The position numbers and the translations under genes were made by a program. From a bacterium (GTDB lineage Bacteria; AUK180): DNA of 64,000 nt. Each line of letters begins with the position of its first letter. Within the stretch, counting starts at the first letter, position 1. Shown here in pieces: positions 1 through 9,586 of the stretch. Under the pieces are notes generated by a model that did not search any database, was not told where the DNA came from, and saw only the letters and a program-made list of their open reading frames with translations. The stretch covers positions 1-64,000 of the forward strand of contig JAGLGN010000006.1 in assembly GCA_023144005.1 (NCBI GenBank). Direction: 5' to 3'.

Positions 1-90
1 CGGAGCGTGTAAACTCTTTGCCCCGCTAAAATCAAATGTTATCGTTATTTACAATGACGATAAACCTGGATGCCACTCCTCAATCTTCTG

Positions 91-1365
91 CTAATGCCAG
101 GTTGTAGGGTCGGGCGGGGCAAGGTGATCCACTTCTATATTATAGTAAGTGCCGCTTGCTTCAGGATACTCCATTTTTACCGGCTTATCCGCGATAACCC
201 ATCCTGATCTCGAAACCTTATTGCGGTTCACATTGATATATTTGGAAAAATCCATATACCCCGCATATGAATTACCTTTCATGTCAATAGAGTCAAAAGA
301 TACAATACTTCCTAAAAAATCGGGATTTCCTGACAGAAGATTGCTGTTAGGGCCGGTGTATTCACCCATAACAATGACAATGCCCTGAAATGTAGGTGCT
401 CCCGTCATCTGGAGATTTCCCTTGATTATCATGATAGGAGGTGCTATTTCGCCAAGGCCTTCATCAGAATAGTCCATATCTCCGTTATAATCGACAGGTG
501 TGATGCCGGGCGCATTTCCCGCCCATGAAACATCTTCCTCAAAACAATATTTTCCCTCTAATTCTCCTGAAGGATTGAGGCCGGAAAACGCATTGTTTAC
601 GATGGATTTTGCATCCGTATATCCATGCCCCTCCTCATAGGCCTCGGCGCAGATATCCTCCGCCCAGCCGCTGAGCTGATCAATGACAGTGTCACATTCC
701 TCTGCTGTTGGTATACAGTCGGTATCGAGATTGGCCCCGACAACTCCGGTAACGGTAGGCGCACAGACCTTTCCGTCCACATCCGCCGAGCCGGCCCCGT
801 CGATCGTACCGCATGAGAAGACAGCCGATTCAAATGGGTTCAAGGGCATCGCCGAAGTGATCTTAGCGATCACTGTTCTCTTTGCGATCCTCGCCCATAA
901 AGCAGTAGTATCGTTACCGGTCGCGACCAGCGTGATCCATTTTTGCGGGTCTTCTTGAGGATAATAATATCCCGTAACCTTAACCCACATACAATGTTCT
1001 TCTGTATTGAATTCGGGCTCCGTGACGCCTGTCATATCGGTTATGGGATTGCTGTTCTCATTCAAAACCTGAACCTGATAGTCCATGGATTCAAAGTTGA
1101 ATGCATAAGGAATGGTATCGGCAAATCCATTGGACGGCGTTTTACTGCCGGCAGACCGGAAGTCCCAATCCTCATCTCTCATAAGAATATTGATAACACC
1201 ATTGAGGCCCTCTTCCGCATTATAGAGCGCATTATCCACCGCATTGGAATATTGTACACTTCTTTTATAGCTCTTGACTACTCCGATGTAGATCAGTGAA
1301 AGAAGCTGAACTCCCGCCAGAATAACGATGACCAGCATTAAGATCGATCCTTTTCTCTCTTTCAT
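91..1365 (-). CDS. PilX-like pilus assembly protein
   Basis: The 424-residue product starts with a short basic leader and a hydrophobic segment at about residues 8-30, then a Tyr/Asn/Ala-rich helix with the sequence NAEEG. This is the layout of PilX/PilW-type minor pilin accessory proteins, although the cleavage motif GF-x4-E is not canonical (KGSILMLV). The rest is a large exported domain with many Gly and Asp and no recognised catalytic motif. A Shine-Dalgarno AAAGGAG precedes the ATG. It is the third gene of a minus-strand run with the two pilin-like genes at 1381 and 2184 (15-nt gap), so it probably belongs to a type IV pilus or type II-like pseudopilus. The specific role is unknown. Confidence 0.7.
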   Translation of the reverse strand: MKERKGSILMLVIVILAGVQLLSLIYIGVVKSYKRSVQYSNAVDNALYNAEEGLNGVINILMRDEDWDFRSAGSKTPSNGFADTIPYAFNFESMDYQVQVLNENSNPITDMTGVTEPEFNTEEHCMWVKVTGYYYPQEDPQKWITLVATGNDTTALWARIAKRTVIAKITSAMPLNPFESAVFSCGTIDGAGSADVDGKVCAPTVTGVVGANLDTDCIPTAEECDTVIDQLSGWAEDICAEAYEEGHGYTDAKSIVNNAFSGLNPSGELEGKYCFEEDVSWAGNAPGITPVDYNGDMDYSDEGLGEIAPPIMIIKGNLQMTGAPTFQGIVIVMGEYTGPNSNLLSGNPDFLGSIVSFDSIDMKGNSYAGYMDFSKYINVNRNKVSRSGWVIADKPVKMEYPEASGTYYNIEVDHLAPPDPTTWH

Positions 1366-1380
1366 ATATTTCTCCTTTTA

Positions 1381-2178
1381 TTATCTTGATCTGATATACA
1401 GGGTGAAGTACTTTTGTGTTTCATAATTATACCGGTCTCCAGCCTTGGCAACATCCTCTAATTCCTTGACCTTGTGAAGATAATGCCTTATGCCCAAGGA
1501 AATATTCAGCACCTTTTTATTATATGTGCCGGAACTCAGGAAATCCGGCTCGATCTCTAATCGCCTGATATGCATATTGGAGGGCTTGTCCGCAATGGGC
1601 TTCACTTTATAACTGCCGTCCGAAGGGTAATATTCCACATATACAAAAGTGCTCTTTGCGGTGGGTTGAGTTCCCGCCACATTGTTTATCCCCAAGGCGC
1701 GGTAGTAATCGACCGTCGGGTGCACCCTGTTGTAATAATGGTTCTCGAACGCGAAATTCAGAAGAATAAGGATCTCTCCATGATCGGCACGGCCTGAGGA
1801 ATAAGTATCGCCGGCAAATCCGGTGCCGTAATTAAAGGCACCGCGAGTGAAGGTATAATTACTTGTGAACATCCAGCCGTCCTTCTCACCATAAGCATCA
1901 TCGGCTCTGTCCACGGAGCGCCAGCCAGGTGTCTGTATCAGAAGCGCACCTGTTATAGTATCAGAAATGGTCGCATACCTCGCGGATCCGTATGTTCTTG
2001 TCAACTCTCTTACTATCTTGTCGATGTACATCTCTGTTTCCGCCTGAGCTTTCCTCTTGGCAAGGCCGTTCCTGATGGAATTGTATGCCGTGTATATCAT
2101 GCCGAGCACCAAGAGCGAGACCGACATAACGACGAGAAGCTCAATTAAAGTAAAGCCTTTTCTTTTAGTCTTCATCAT
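1381..2178 (-). CDS. Type IV prepilin-like protein, PilW/PulG class
   Basis: The N-terminus has a classic class III signal, KRKGFTLIELLVVMSVS, with the G/F prepilin peptidase site and Glu at +5 of the mature protein. It is followed by a hydrophobic helix to about residue 30. The 265-residue length and lack of C-terminal Cys pairs suggest a minor pilin rather than a major subunit. Start choice is uncertain: GTG at 2184 and ATG at 2178 or 2175 share the frame. The stop of the upstream 1106-residue gene is at 2184-2186, so translation is probably coupled. Neighbours are a giant pilin-like gene upstream and a PilX-like gene downstream. Confidence 0.8.
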   Translation of the reverse strand: MMKTKRKGFTLIELLVVMSVSLLVLGMIYTAYNSIRNGLAKRKAQAETEMYIDKIVRELTRTYGSARYATISDTITGALLIQTPGWRSVDRADDAYGEKDGWMFTSNYTFTRGAFNYGTGFAGDTYSSGRADHGEILILLNFAFENHYYNRVHPTVDYYRALGINNVAGTQPTAKSTFVYVEYYPSDGSYKVKPIADKPSNMHIRRLEIEPDFLSSGTYNKKVLNISLGIRHYLHKVKELEDVAKAGDRYNYETQKYFTLYIRSR

Positions 2179-2183
2179 TACCA

Positions 2184-5100
2184 CTAATTACAGGAACAAC
2201 CGGCTTTCTTGAGACAATTGACCATAACTGTCGCAACATCGCTGCCGGAAGCATCGTTCACCGTGACCGTGACCGTAAAGGTCTGTGTCACATTATCCGA
2301 GAAGGTGTAGCTGGTCGTTGTCTTAGGACCGTCAGTCTTGGAAGACGACTTACCATCTCCCCAGTCAAAAGCATAGTGAAATATAGTATCGTCGGGATCG
2401 TCTACGGTCACAGTAAAGCCCATAACTACGCCGCCAAGTAATGTGCATGAGAAAGAGGTTATAACAGGCGGCTGATTGACGCCGATACATGCAGCGTCCT
2501 TTTCACAATCGGAGTCGGCACAATCGATATTTCCGTCACCGTCATTGTCTATAGCATCGTTACAATTTGTTTCAACTGTTTGACACAGATAGTAAACACT
2601 GCAATCCGGGTCATCGCAATCCACAAGGCCGTCGCCGTCATCGTCGCTTCCATTGTCGCAGATCTCCGGATTAACGGCTACGCAATTTGCCGCAGCGACA
2701 CAGTCCGGATCATCACAATCGGTATAGCCGTCGCCGTCATCGTCAAGGCCATTATTACAAATGGTTTCAATCTTGACACATGCAGTATGGTCTACACAGT
2801 CCGTATCCTCGCAATCAATGTAGCCGTCCCCGTCATTATCCACACCGTCATCACAGATCTCAGTATCGATTCCGGTGGGTGCTGGGAAAAGGATCACGAC
2901 CATCGTATCCGTATCATAGGCGCCAGAAGGATCTACCACCTCCAGATACACATCAATATATGCGGGTTCGCTATCATCCGCGCCACCCTTGGCAATAAGA
3001 AAATCATCTTCTGTAAATGTATGATAGTATGTGGCACCATAATGTGAATTTCCGGTAGAGAAGGCCCAGTAATATGTAAGGTCCGTTAGTGCATCATCAC
3101 AATCACCCGAACCTCTCGCGTCAAAGTACATCATATTTCCCACGGTGGTAAAATTATCCGCTCCGGCATTCGCTACCGGCGGGTAATTATATCCCCAGTC
3201 CTTCGTGCTGAATATATAGGTCTGCGGACATTTATACTCCTGAGATTGATCAGTTTTCACAATGATCTCGAAATCACATTGATCCATACCAAATGGAACT
3301 GCCTCATATGGAAGATCGGTAATTTGATTTGAAAAATGCAAATACAGCTTTACGGTGCTGCCGTAATCAGGGATCCACAGATTGGAATGGATCGAGGAGT
3401 TCAATTGCAATTCTATCGGGGCTCTTTCTCTTGAGCCCGGTGTCGGGGAATCATCCCTCCAATCCCAGATAACTCCTCCATTAGACGGATAATATGTGGA
3501 CGATCCCTGGATCTCTATGGTTATCCTGTCGATATAAGGAAATGCCGAGGAGGTATCTCCCGAAGAAAGACAGATACTTTTGTATGTCGGTTCTTTGATC
3601 TCAATGGAATCAAGGATCATATCCCCGTGGCGGAAGTTCTCCAATGTGAGGACCACGGTATCATTGCTCGGCCCTTCAAGGACAACATCGCCGCTTAAAT
3701 AAGGATCACTCATCCCGCTAGGGAAATAAAGGGCGTCGGCCTGATGGATGGTGAGGAAGCTTACACCTGGGTTATCTTCACTCGGTGGATTATACACATA
3801 ATTATACGAAGAATCATATGCCATGGTCCTGAACCATAGATCATCACGGCTATCGGGAGTTATATACCATTTGACATTATACCAGGTTTCAGGAGGCGAG
3901 ACAGGAATATAGTGCACATGAGGGGTCATATCGCCGCCGAAATACATAATGTCCAACGGTACAGCCGCGAATGCCGTTTGGTAAACACCGCATTCATCGA
4001 TAACATCAAAATCGATGATTATCGGCTCTATATTTGAGGCAACGCACTCTGAAAAACCAAGTCCGCCGTAATTGAAAACGATATTCGGAGGGCTGTTATC
4101 AAATTCAGTAACCTTTATATAGGTATCTTCGGCGTCGCCTACGGGTATCATAGTAAAGGAATCACATTTATCATATGCGACTATCTCATAGTAGATATCC
4201 GGCAGGTTATCATAGGTACCGCCGCCGGACCAATCTTCAATGGCGGTTTCGGGGATCGTCCATGTGAATCGACCCTCCGCGTCCGGGCCTTTTCTGTCGT
4301 ATATCTCGATCAGAGAGCCCTTATTCCCCGCAGCATCCAGTTTGGCATAATAAGCCTGTACACGGTTCAGATCAAGTCCGGCAACACCATTGGCGCCGTC
4401 CAATATGGTCGCCATGACGAGGCCGTCACAAGCATTGGCAACTATTTGTGAGCTGTAATCGCTAATGGTAGGGGGCTGAGAATCATAAATATTCAAGGTA
4501 GCGGAATTTGAGTAAGACTCCCTCACAGTAACCGTGCAGTCCTCTCCGATGAAATCGTCCTGAACATAGACCTGGAGGAACATATCAAAAGGCTCTTCGC
4601 CGGCGTATTCCTCGGTACATACGGAATCATTACCGTAGGGAGAGCCCATATCCGCATTAATAACAGCCGAGGCGGGAACATCAGCCGCATAATAATTCAA
4701 ACTGCCGGCGTTTTTCAATTCCAATGATACCGCATCAGCTATCGTTTCACCGTAATACCAGTAAAGCAATGTAAGCTGCGGCAGCCTTGAAGGACAATTA
4801 TCATTCAAACCCACTCTGACAGTAAAGGCCGTAGAAACAGGCAGCGCCTGGGAGGTCCAGTCAATTGCGGCTCCGCCGATGGCAATGATCTCAATATTGT
4901 CGATCGAAGGATTATCACAGCATGATTTATCCATTGGTTCAAAACTGGAGATCACTGTAGAAAGAGTATATTCCTTCATTCTGACCTCTTCAAAGAAAGC
5001 ATTATCCCCTGAGAGTAGAGCATTCAGGGCAGCTGTGATCGTAACCATCCGTCTGGTCTCGGGCCAGGAAACGTGGACGGTTACCCTCTTCATATCAAGG

Positions 5101-5504
5101 CCCTGTCCGGTATAGTCATCAGCGAGATTATTATCTGAATCTATTATTGCTCTTATACGATAGGGTTTATCTTCAGTTCCCGAAAGATCCTGTTCCATGA
5201 CCACATATTCCACCTCTTCTTTAACAAAGTATTTTTTGGTGAGTTTGACGCCCATAGATACATAGATATCCCTGTCGTTCTCATAGAGCCAGTTGACATC
5301 GGATATGCTGTTGAAATCCGACTGTGCGCGCGACTCAATAAGATCGATACGGGTCTTTGCAATGAGCTTTGCCTCGTTCTTATGTGTAAGTTGTCTGGCG
5401 TTAGCGCCTACTACTCCCAACATCCTGATCACGGCAAAAAGTCCGACGGTTATAATGGTAACTGCAACAAGAAGCTCGATTATCGTGGTACCTTTGCGTT
5501 TCAT
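2184..5504 (-). CDS. Giant pilin-like protein with PKD and MopE-type repeats
   Basis: This 1106-residue protein begins with a prepilin leader, KRKGTTIIELLVAVTII (processing site G/T, Glu +5), so it should be inserted and assembled by a type IV pilus machinery. A very large ectodomain follows. One PKD-like domain lies near residues 778-870. Four copies of a Cys/Asp repeat of the form C-x-N/D-G-x-D-x-D-G-D-G-x-x-D-C-x-D-x-D-C follow at about residues 880-1010, resembling MopE/thrombospondin-3-like calcium-binding repeats. A second PKD-like domain runs to the C-terminus, which ends in C-S-C-N. RBS GGAGG precedes the ATG. An adhesin-like tip pilin is the most plausible role (inference). It leads the three-gene pilin run. 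Confidence 0.75.
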   Translation of the reverse strand: MKRKGTTIIELLVAVTIITVGLFAVIRMLGVVGANARQLTHKNEAKLIAKTRIDLIESRAQSDFNSISDVNWLYENDRDIYVSMGVKLTKKYFVKEEVEYVVMEQDLSGTEDKPYRIRAIIDSDNNLADDYTGQGLDMKRVTVHVSWPETRRMVTITAALNALLSGDNAFFEEVRMKEYTLSTVISSFEPMDKSCCDNPSIDNIEIIAIGGAAIDWTSQALPVSTAFTVRVGLNDNCPSRLPQLTLLYWYYGETIADAVSLELKNAGSLNYYAADVPASAVINADMGSPYGNDSVCTEEYAGEEPFDMFLQVYVQDDFIGEDCTVTVRESYSNSATLNIYDSQPPTISDYSSQIVANACDGLVMATILDGANGVAGLDLNRVQAYYAKLDAAGNKGSLIEIYDRKGPDAEGRFTWTIPETAIEDWSGGGTYDNLPDIYYEIVAYDKCDSFTMIPVGDAEDTYIKVTEFDNSPPNIVFNYGGLGFSECVASNIEPIIIDFDVIDECGVYQTAFAAVPLDIMYFGGDMTPHVHYIPVSPPETWYNVKWYITPDSRDDLWFRTMAYDSSYNYVYNPPSEDNPGVSFLTIHQADALYFPSGMSDPYLSGDVVLEGPSNDTVVLTLENFRHGDMILDSIEIKEPTYKSICLSSGDTSSAFPYIDRITIEIQGSSTYYPSNGGVIWDWRDDSPTPGSRERAPIELQLNSSIHSNLWIPDYGSTVKLYLHFSNQITDLPYEAVPFGMDQCDFEIIVKTDQSQEYKCPQTYIFSTKDWGYNYPPVANAGADNFTTVGNMMYFDARGSGDCDDALTDLTYYWAFSTGNSHYGATYYHTFTEDDFLIAKGGADDSEPAYIDVYLEVVDPSGAYDTDTMVVILFPAPTGIDTEICDDGVDNDGDGYIDCEDTDCVDHTACVKIETICNNGLDDDGDGYTDCDDPDCVAAANCVAVNPEICDNGSDDDGDGLVDCDDPDCSVYYLCQTVETNCNDAIDNDGDGNIDCADSDCEKDAACIGVNQPPVITSFSCTLLGGVVMGFTVTVDDPDDTIFHYAFDWGDGKSSSKTDGPKTTTSYTFSDNVTQTFTVTVTVNDASGSDVATVMVNCLKKAGCSCN

Positions 5505-5586
5505 AGGTCCTCCTCTATTGCTAATTAAATTGCACTTTATGTGCCAATGGCTTATTTGCCGCTATATTGGACAGATTTCGGACAAA

Positions 5587-6087
5587 TCACCATCGGTCAA
5601 GGCAATTATCGACAATTTTAACTGAAATTTTTGTAAACGCCTCTTCTATCGCGTCGTCTTCCCTGTTCTTGGTATCTCTTTCGGGATAATAATAACCATG
5701 GTCAGTTATCTTTCCCTCTTTCAATATCTCCTCTCCCTCTTTGAATTCATACTCTACCGTGAAGCCGATACGGTACTGCAGCGGCTTGCTTTCTTCATCG
5801 AACATCGAGGCCTTTTTCAGGGCATCCGTGATGCTGATAACAAGCACACCGCCGGCACGGGATCGATCGGAGGAAATATTGCGGATTCTGATACCGGCAT
5901 TTGAAAAAGCGTCCGATATTGCGCTTTCCATAATGAAGTCACAGGGAAATTCTGTAATGTTCGATATACTTGAAAGCTCAAGTCTACGCTCACCGTTCAA
6001 GAGTAAGTTGCCGAATGTATATCCGCAGCCGGTGAACATCGGAATAAGGATGCTAAATAATAATATTGACCATTTTGCCCGGAACAT
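5587..6087 (-). CDS. lptE: LptE-like outer-membrane lipoprotein
   Basis: The 166-residue protein has a lipoprotein signal with hydrophobic residues 6-18 and a lipobox FTGC placing the lipidated Cys at residue 21, followed by GYTFG. A GY motif after the Cys is typical of LptE, which plugs the LptD barrel for lipopolysaccharide export. The remaining alpha/beta region (ISNITEFP, VEYEF) also fits. The gene overlaps the 3' end of leuS (6053-6087), and leuS-lptE adjacency is common in Gram-negative bacteria (the leuS-lptE-holA order), which supports the call. Assignment is by motif and context. An alternative is an unrelated lipoprotein. Confidence 0.7.
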   Translation of the reverse strand: MFRAKWSILLFSILIPMFTGCGYTFGNLLLNGERRLELSSISNITEFPCDFIMESAISDAFSNAGIRIRNISSDRSRAGGVLVISITDALKKASMFDEESKPLQYRIGFTVEYEFKEGEEILKEGKITDHGYYYPERDTKNREDDAIEEAFTKISVKIVDNCLDRW

Positions 6088-8470
6088 AGATCTCCTTGCG
6101 TATCGTCATTCCCTGTAAATGCTTCTTGATATTAGGGTTGGATAGCGCGTACTTCAATATTTCTTTCTTTGTAGCGCTTCTGCCCACCGTAATAACGGCT
6201 CTTAATTTACCCTTGATCTGCACCGGTATCTCTATCTGATCGGTCATCAGGGCGGTCTCATCGTGAACAGGCCACTGCTTCTCAAAGATAGATCCACCGC
6301 CAAAAATGAGTTTATTGTATTCCTCAGCCAAATAAGGAAAAAACGGCGCCATCACCTTGATGAACATTGCCTTTGTATCCTTAGACAGGGAGAAGTCAGC
6401 AGATTCCATCTTTTTATGGATGAAGTTAACATATTCCATCATTGCGGCTATTGCTGTATTCAATTTAAACCGCTCAATATCCGAATTTACTTTTTTTACC
6501 AGAAGATGGGTCTGGTACCTGATCTCCTTGTCATCGTTATTCCCTTCCTTCGCGTCCAATACGGTCTGTATCCTCGAGATAAACCTCTTGATAGAATCGA
6601 CGCTTGATTCCTTCCATTCCAGATCCGCTTCCGGAGGTGCGATAAAAAGGATAGTGCCGCGAGCTACATCGACGCCCTCTTTCTTAACGAACGGGCCTAC
6701 GGGAACCGCATTACCCTTGGATTTTGACATCACCTCCAGATCACCGTTGATACGGTTCATGACCATTCCTTGAGTAAAGAGCTGCTTGAACGGCTCCTTA
6801 TGAGAGATCATTTTAATATCATGCAGGAACTTGGTGATAAAACGCGAGAACATCAAATGGAGTATGGCATGTTCGACTCCGCCGATATACAGATCCACAG
6901 GAAGCCAGTAATCCGCCTTATCTTTTGAAAAAATGCTGCCGCTGTTCAAGGCATCGGTATAGCGCAAAAAATACCATGAGGAATCCACGAAAGTATCCAT
7001 CGTATCGGTATCCCTCTTTGCGTCTTTTCCGCATTTGGGGCATTTCGTATTAACAAAATCATCCACGGACCCGAGCGGTGAAATCCCCTTTGGCACATAG
7101 TCCACCTTGCGGGAATCAGGCAGCAGTATGGGAAGATTCTCGATCTTCTCGGGGACCATGCCGCAATCCGGGCAATGTATCATGGGGATCGGTGCGCCCC
7201 AATACCTCTGCCTGGAGATCAGCCAGTCGCGAAGGCGGTAATTTACCGTGCGCTTGCCTTTGCCCGCCGCTTCCAGATGCTCAATTATTTTTTCGATGGC
7301 ATCAGAGGATAGCATCCCAGTGAATTCACCGGAATCCGTCATAATGCCCGGTTCGATATATGCATTTGTCATTGATGATATGTCTAATTGTTCATTCTCG
7401 GGATTGATAACGACCTTAACAGGTATGGAATATTTCTTTGAAAAGGAAAAATCACGCTCATCATGGGCGGGAACTCCCATCACACTGCCGGTGCCGTATG
7501 TAGCAAGGACATAATCCGCCACAAAGATCTCTACATCTTCTCCGGTAAGGGGATTAACCGCATACACTCCGGTAAAAACACCGTCCTTTTCGGTTTTGGT
7601 GCCGGTACGCTCCACCTCGGATTTCTTGCGCGCCTGATCAATATATGCGTCAAGCTCTTGTCTTTTTTCAGAGGTAATGTCCAATGAGTTAAGCAAAGGA
7701 TTCTCCGGGGCGACGGCCATGAAGGTAACTCCGTAAAGAGTATCCGGACGGGTAGTATAGACCTTTATCTCTCCATCTCCGCTTTTCAAAGGGAAGTTAA
7801 CTGTTACTCCATAAGAACGGCCGATCCAATTCCGCTGCATGAGCTTCACTTTCTCAGGCCAGAGCGGAAGGTCTTCGAGATCTTCCAGTAATCTGTCAGC
7901 ATATTTCGTTATGCCGAAATACCATTGCTCCAGATCCTTCTTTGTTACTTCCGTGCCGCATCGGTAGCACTCACCGGATTCAACCTGCTCATTAGCGAGT
8001 ACCGTCATACACGACGGGCACCAGTTCACAGGGGCGTTTGACCGGTATGCCAGACCATTTTCATAGAGCTGAATGAAGAGCCATTGAGTCCATTTATAAT
8101 AATCGGGCAGGCATGTTGTTACTTCCCTGTCCCAATCATAGGTTATTCCTAGTTTTTTAAAGGTTTCTTTTGAAACTGAAATATTTTCTAATGTCCATTC
8201 TTTCGGTGATATTTTTCTTTGTATCGCGGCATTCTCCGCGGGAAGTCCGAAAGCATCCCAGCCCATCGGATGAAGGATGGAATATCCTTTCATCTTATAG
8301 TATCTGGTATATACATCCCCTATAACATAATTTCTAAGGTGGCCGACATGAAGATCTCCGGAAGGATATGGGAACATTTCAAGGACATAGAATTTCTTTC
8401 CCTTCTCATCCGCCTTGAAGATATTCTTCTCTTCCCAATAATTTCTCCAATACTCTTCATTTACCTGCAT
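6053..8470 (-). CDS. leuS: Leucyl-tRNA synthetase
   Basis: Charges tRNA-Leu with leucine. The class I signature HVGH lies near residue 42 (in PYPSGDLHVGHLRNY) and the KMSKS-type loop MSKSKGN near residue 580. The CP1 editing domain lies between them, with zinc-type Cys pairs near CPSC, CYRCG and CPDCG/CPKCG. The start is set at 8470 because GGAGG lies 5 nt upstream. An in-frame ATG further upstream lies inside a short repeat element (8489-8559), which would add about 11 residues (MERHTSQSEAM). About 805 residues, normal for the family. The 3' end overlaps lptE. Confidence 0.96.
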   Translation of the reverse strand: MQVNEEYWRNYWEEKNIFKADEKGKKFYVLEMFPYPSGDLHVGHLRNYVIGDVYTRYYKMKGYSILHPMGWDAFGLPAENAAIQRKISPKEWTLENISVSKETFKKLGITYDWDREVTTCLPDYYKWTQWLFIQLYENGLAYRSNAPVNWCPSCMTVLANEQVESGECYRCGTEVTKKDLEQWYFGITKYADRLLEDLEDLPLWPEKVKLMQRNWIGRSYGVTVNFPLKSGDGEIKVYTTRPDTLYGVTFMAVAPENPLLNSLDITSEKRQELDAYIDQARKKSEVERTGTKTEKDGVFTGVYAVNPLTGEDVEIFVADYVLATYGTGSVMGVPAHDERDFSFSKKYSIPVKVVINPENEQLDISSMTNAYIEPGIMTDSGEFTGMLSSDAIEKIIEHLEAAGKGKRTVNYRLRDWLISRQRYWGAPIPMIHCPDCGMVPEKIENLPILLPDSRKVDYVPKGISPLGSVDDFVNTKCPKCGKDAKRDTDTMDTFVDSSWYFLRYTDALNSGSIFSKDKADYWLPVDLYIGGVEHAILHLMFSRFITKFLHDIKMISHKEPFKQLFTQGMVMNRINGDLEVMSKSKGNAVPVGPFVKKEGVDVARGTILFIAPPEADLEWKESSVDSIKRFISRIQTVLDAKEGNNDDKEIRYQTHLLVKKVNSDIERFKLNTAIAAMMEYVNFIHKKMESADFSLSKDTKAMFIKVMAPFFPYLAEEYNKLIFGGGSIFEKQWPVHDETALMTDQIEIPVQIKGKLRAVITVGRSATKKEILKYALSNPNIKKHLQGMTIRKEIYVPGKMVNIII

Positions 8471-8488
8471 CATTGCCTCCGATTGGCT

Positions 8489-8559
8489 AGTGTGCCGTTC
8501 CATAAATACCATAACAATGGCTGATGCTATCGCATCCCATATTCATGGAACAGCACGCT
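8489..8559. mobile_element. 71-bp mini-derivative of the 273-bp TIR element
   Basis: Left end AGTGTGCCGTTCCATAAATA and the reverse complement of the right end (AGCGTGCTGTTCCATGAATA) match at most positions. The interior keeps CAATGGCTGATGCTAT, the sub-terminal block of the larger elements. Dinucleotide TA lies at both outer ends, as expected for a TA-targeting transposition system. It sits about 20 bp upstream of the leuS start and overlaps the leuS leader. Confidence 0.7.
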
Positions 8560-8618
8560 AATTTATCAATATTCTACAAAATCCGCAAGGAAAATCCCTG
8601 CGAGGTCAGAAATGTATC

Positions 8619-9014
8619 TTACTCTGCGGCTACCAGGACCTCTTCACGATCCTTCCATGCAATTACGCCGAGAATGATCAGATTCACTATTGGTATGAGG
8701 AATAAAAGGAACCATATTGGGGGATAATTTCTTCTTTTGAGTATTTCTATCCAGACCATGATCCCGAATACTATGTTCGCTATAGGAACAAATATTATCA
8801 TAGCGATCCACCACATTGGTTTCTGGGCGATCATTATCATAAGTACAAGATTCAATATCGGTATCCAGGCGAACCATGCGTTTTCAGTATTGGTCTTTTT
8901 AGCGATGGTCTGAAGGACCAGTGCCATATACACATAGAGAACAATTGACAATAACCAAGAAAATGCTACTGTTCCTGCTGCCAATCCTGCTGCTGCTACA
9001 TCAACTTCGTTCAT
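8619..9014 (-). CDS. DUF5684-type small membrane protein
   Basis: The 131-residue product has hydrophobic segments near residues 18-40, 47-65, 68-90 and 103-120. It also has the conserved-looking core AWFAWIPILNLVLM and repeated P-[IV]-[LAV]-N motifs. This pattern matches the DUF5684 / signal-peptidase-I-like small membrane family found in several uncultured phyla. No catalytic residues are recognised and the function is unknown. A good promoter (9035-9063) and a Shine-Dalgarno AGGAGG lie just upstream, so it is likely monocistronic. The C-terminus is cytoplasmic-like and charged (WKDREEV). Confidence 0.65.
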   Translation of the reverse strand: MNEVDVAAAGLAAGTVAFSWLLSIVLYVYMALVLQTIAKKTNTENAWFAWIPILNLVLMIMIAQKPMWWIAMIIFVPIANIVFGIMVWIEILKRRNYPPIWFLLFLIPIVNLIILGVIAWKDREEVLVAAE

Positions 9015-9034
9015 AAAACCTCCTGATTCATATT

Positions 9035-9063
9035 ATTTTAAGGTATTATGAGTTTTTTTGCAA
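9035..9063 (-). promoter_or_regulatory. Sigma70-type promoter for the DUF5684 gene
   Basis: On the minus strand TTGCAA (-35, 9058-9063) is separated by 17 nt from TAAAAT (-10, 9035-9040), about 20 nt upstream of the start codon. Read by eye. Confidence 0.55.
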
Positions 9064-9142
9064 GCGATTTAACGGAGAATACGGGAGGCGAAATACTCCA
9101 CATGGCCACAATCGGACCCCGGATTGAGATGTATGCCGGAAA

Positions 9143-9171
9143 TTGAATTCTTCTTACATAAATGCTATATT
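9143..9171 (+). promoter_or_regulatory. Sigma70-type promoter for the OsmC-family gene
   Basis: TTGAAT (9143-9148), 17-nt spacer, TATATT (9166-9171), then TAGGAGG and the ATG at 9194. Confidence 0.55.
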
Positions 9172-9193
9172 CCCCTATAATTAGGAGGTAAAA

Positions 9194-9586
9194 ATGCCAA
9201 CAATAAAAACCGTAAACAAAGGTGATTTGCTTGCTGAGACTATCATAGGGAACCACAAGGTTCTAACTGACCTGCCCGAAAGCTGGGGAGGAAAAGACAG
9301 AGGACCCTCTTCTACCGACCTTCTCGTGGCATCGCTCAGTTCTTGTATAATGGGAATTGTGGCTAACTACTGTAAACAGGCAGAGCTTGACGCTACAGGT
9401 ATCGAAATTGAAATTTCCTTTGACTATGCCACAGATCCCATGAAGCTTGTAAATATCCACCCGCATATTTCCCTGCCTAATGAAGAATTAAAAAAGCGAA
9501 AGAACGCCATTCTAAATGCCGTAGAAGTCTGTCCCGTCCATACCACCATTTGCGAAACTGATAATATCACGGTTACAGTTGGATAA
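9194..9586 (+). CDS. OsmC/Ohr-family protein
   Basis: The 130-residue length fits small OsmC-like proteins. The two family cysteines are present: one in SLSSC (about residue 56, after GPSSTDLLVASL) and one in VCPVHTT (about residue 115). In this family they reduce organic hydroperoxides or act on other electrophiles. The Shine-Dalgarno TAGGAGG is 7 nt upstream. It stands alone with its own promoter. It is closer to YhfA/OsmC-like proteins than to typical Ohr, so the natural substrate is unclear. Confidence 0.85.
   Translation: MPTIKTVNKGDLLAETIIGNHKVLTDLPESWGGKDRGPSSTDLLVASLSSCIMGIVANYCKQAELDATGIEIEISFDYATDPMKLVNIHPHISLPNEELKKRKNAILNAVEVCPVHTTICETDNITVTVG

Noticed and set aside
1-90. Continuation of a gene downstream of the PilX-like gene at the window edge
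   Set aside because: All three minus-strand frames contain stop codons and no start with RBS is seen.
2580-3047. 155-codon plus-strand ORF opposite the MopE repeats
   Set aside because: It is the mirror of a repetitive Asp/Cys-rich coding region on the minus strand and shows no family signature.
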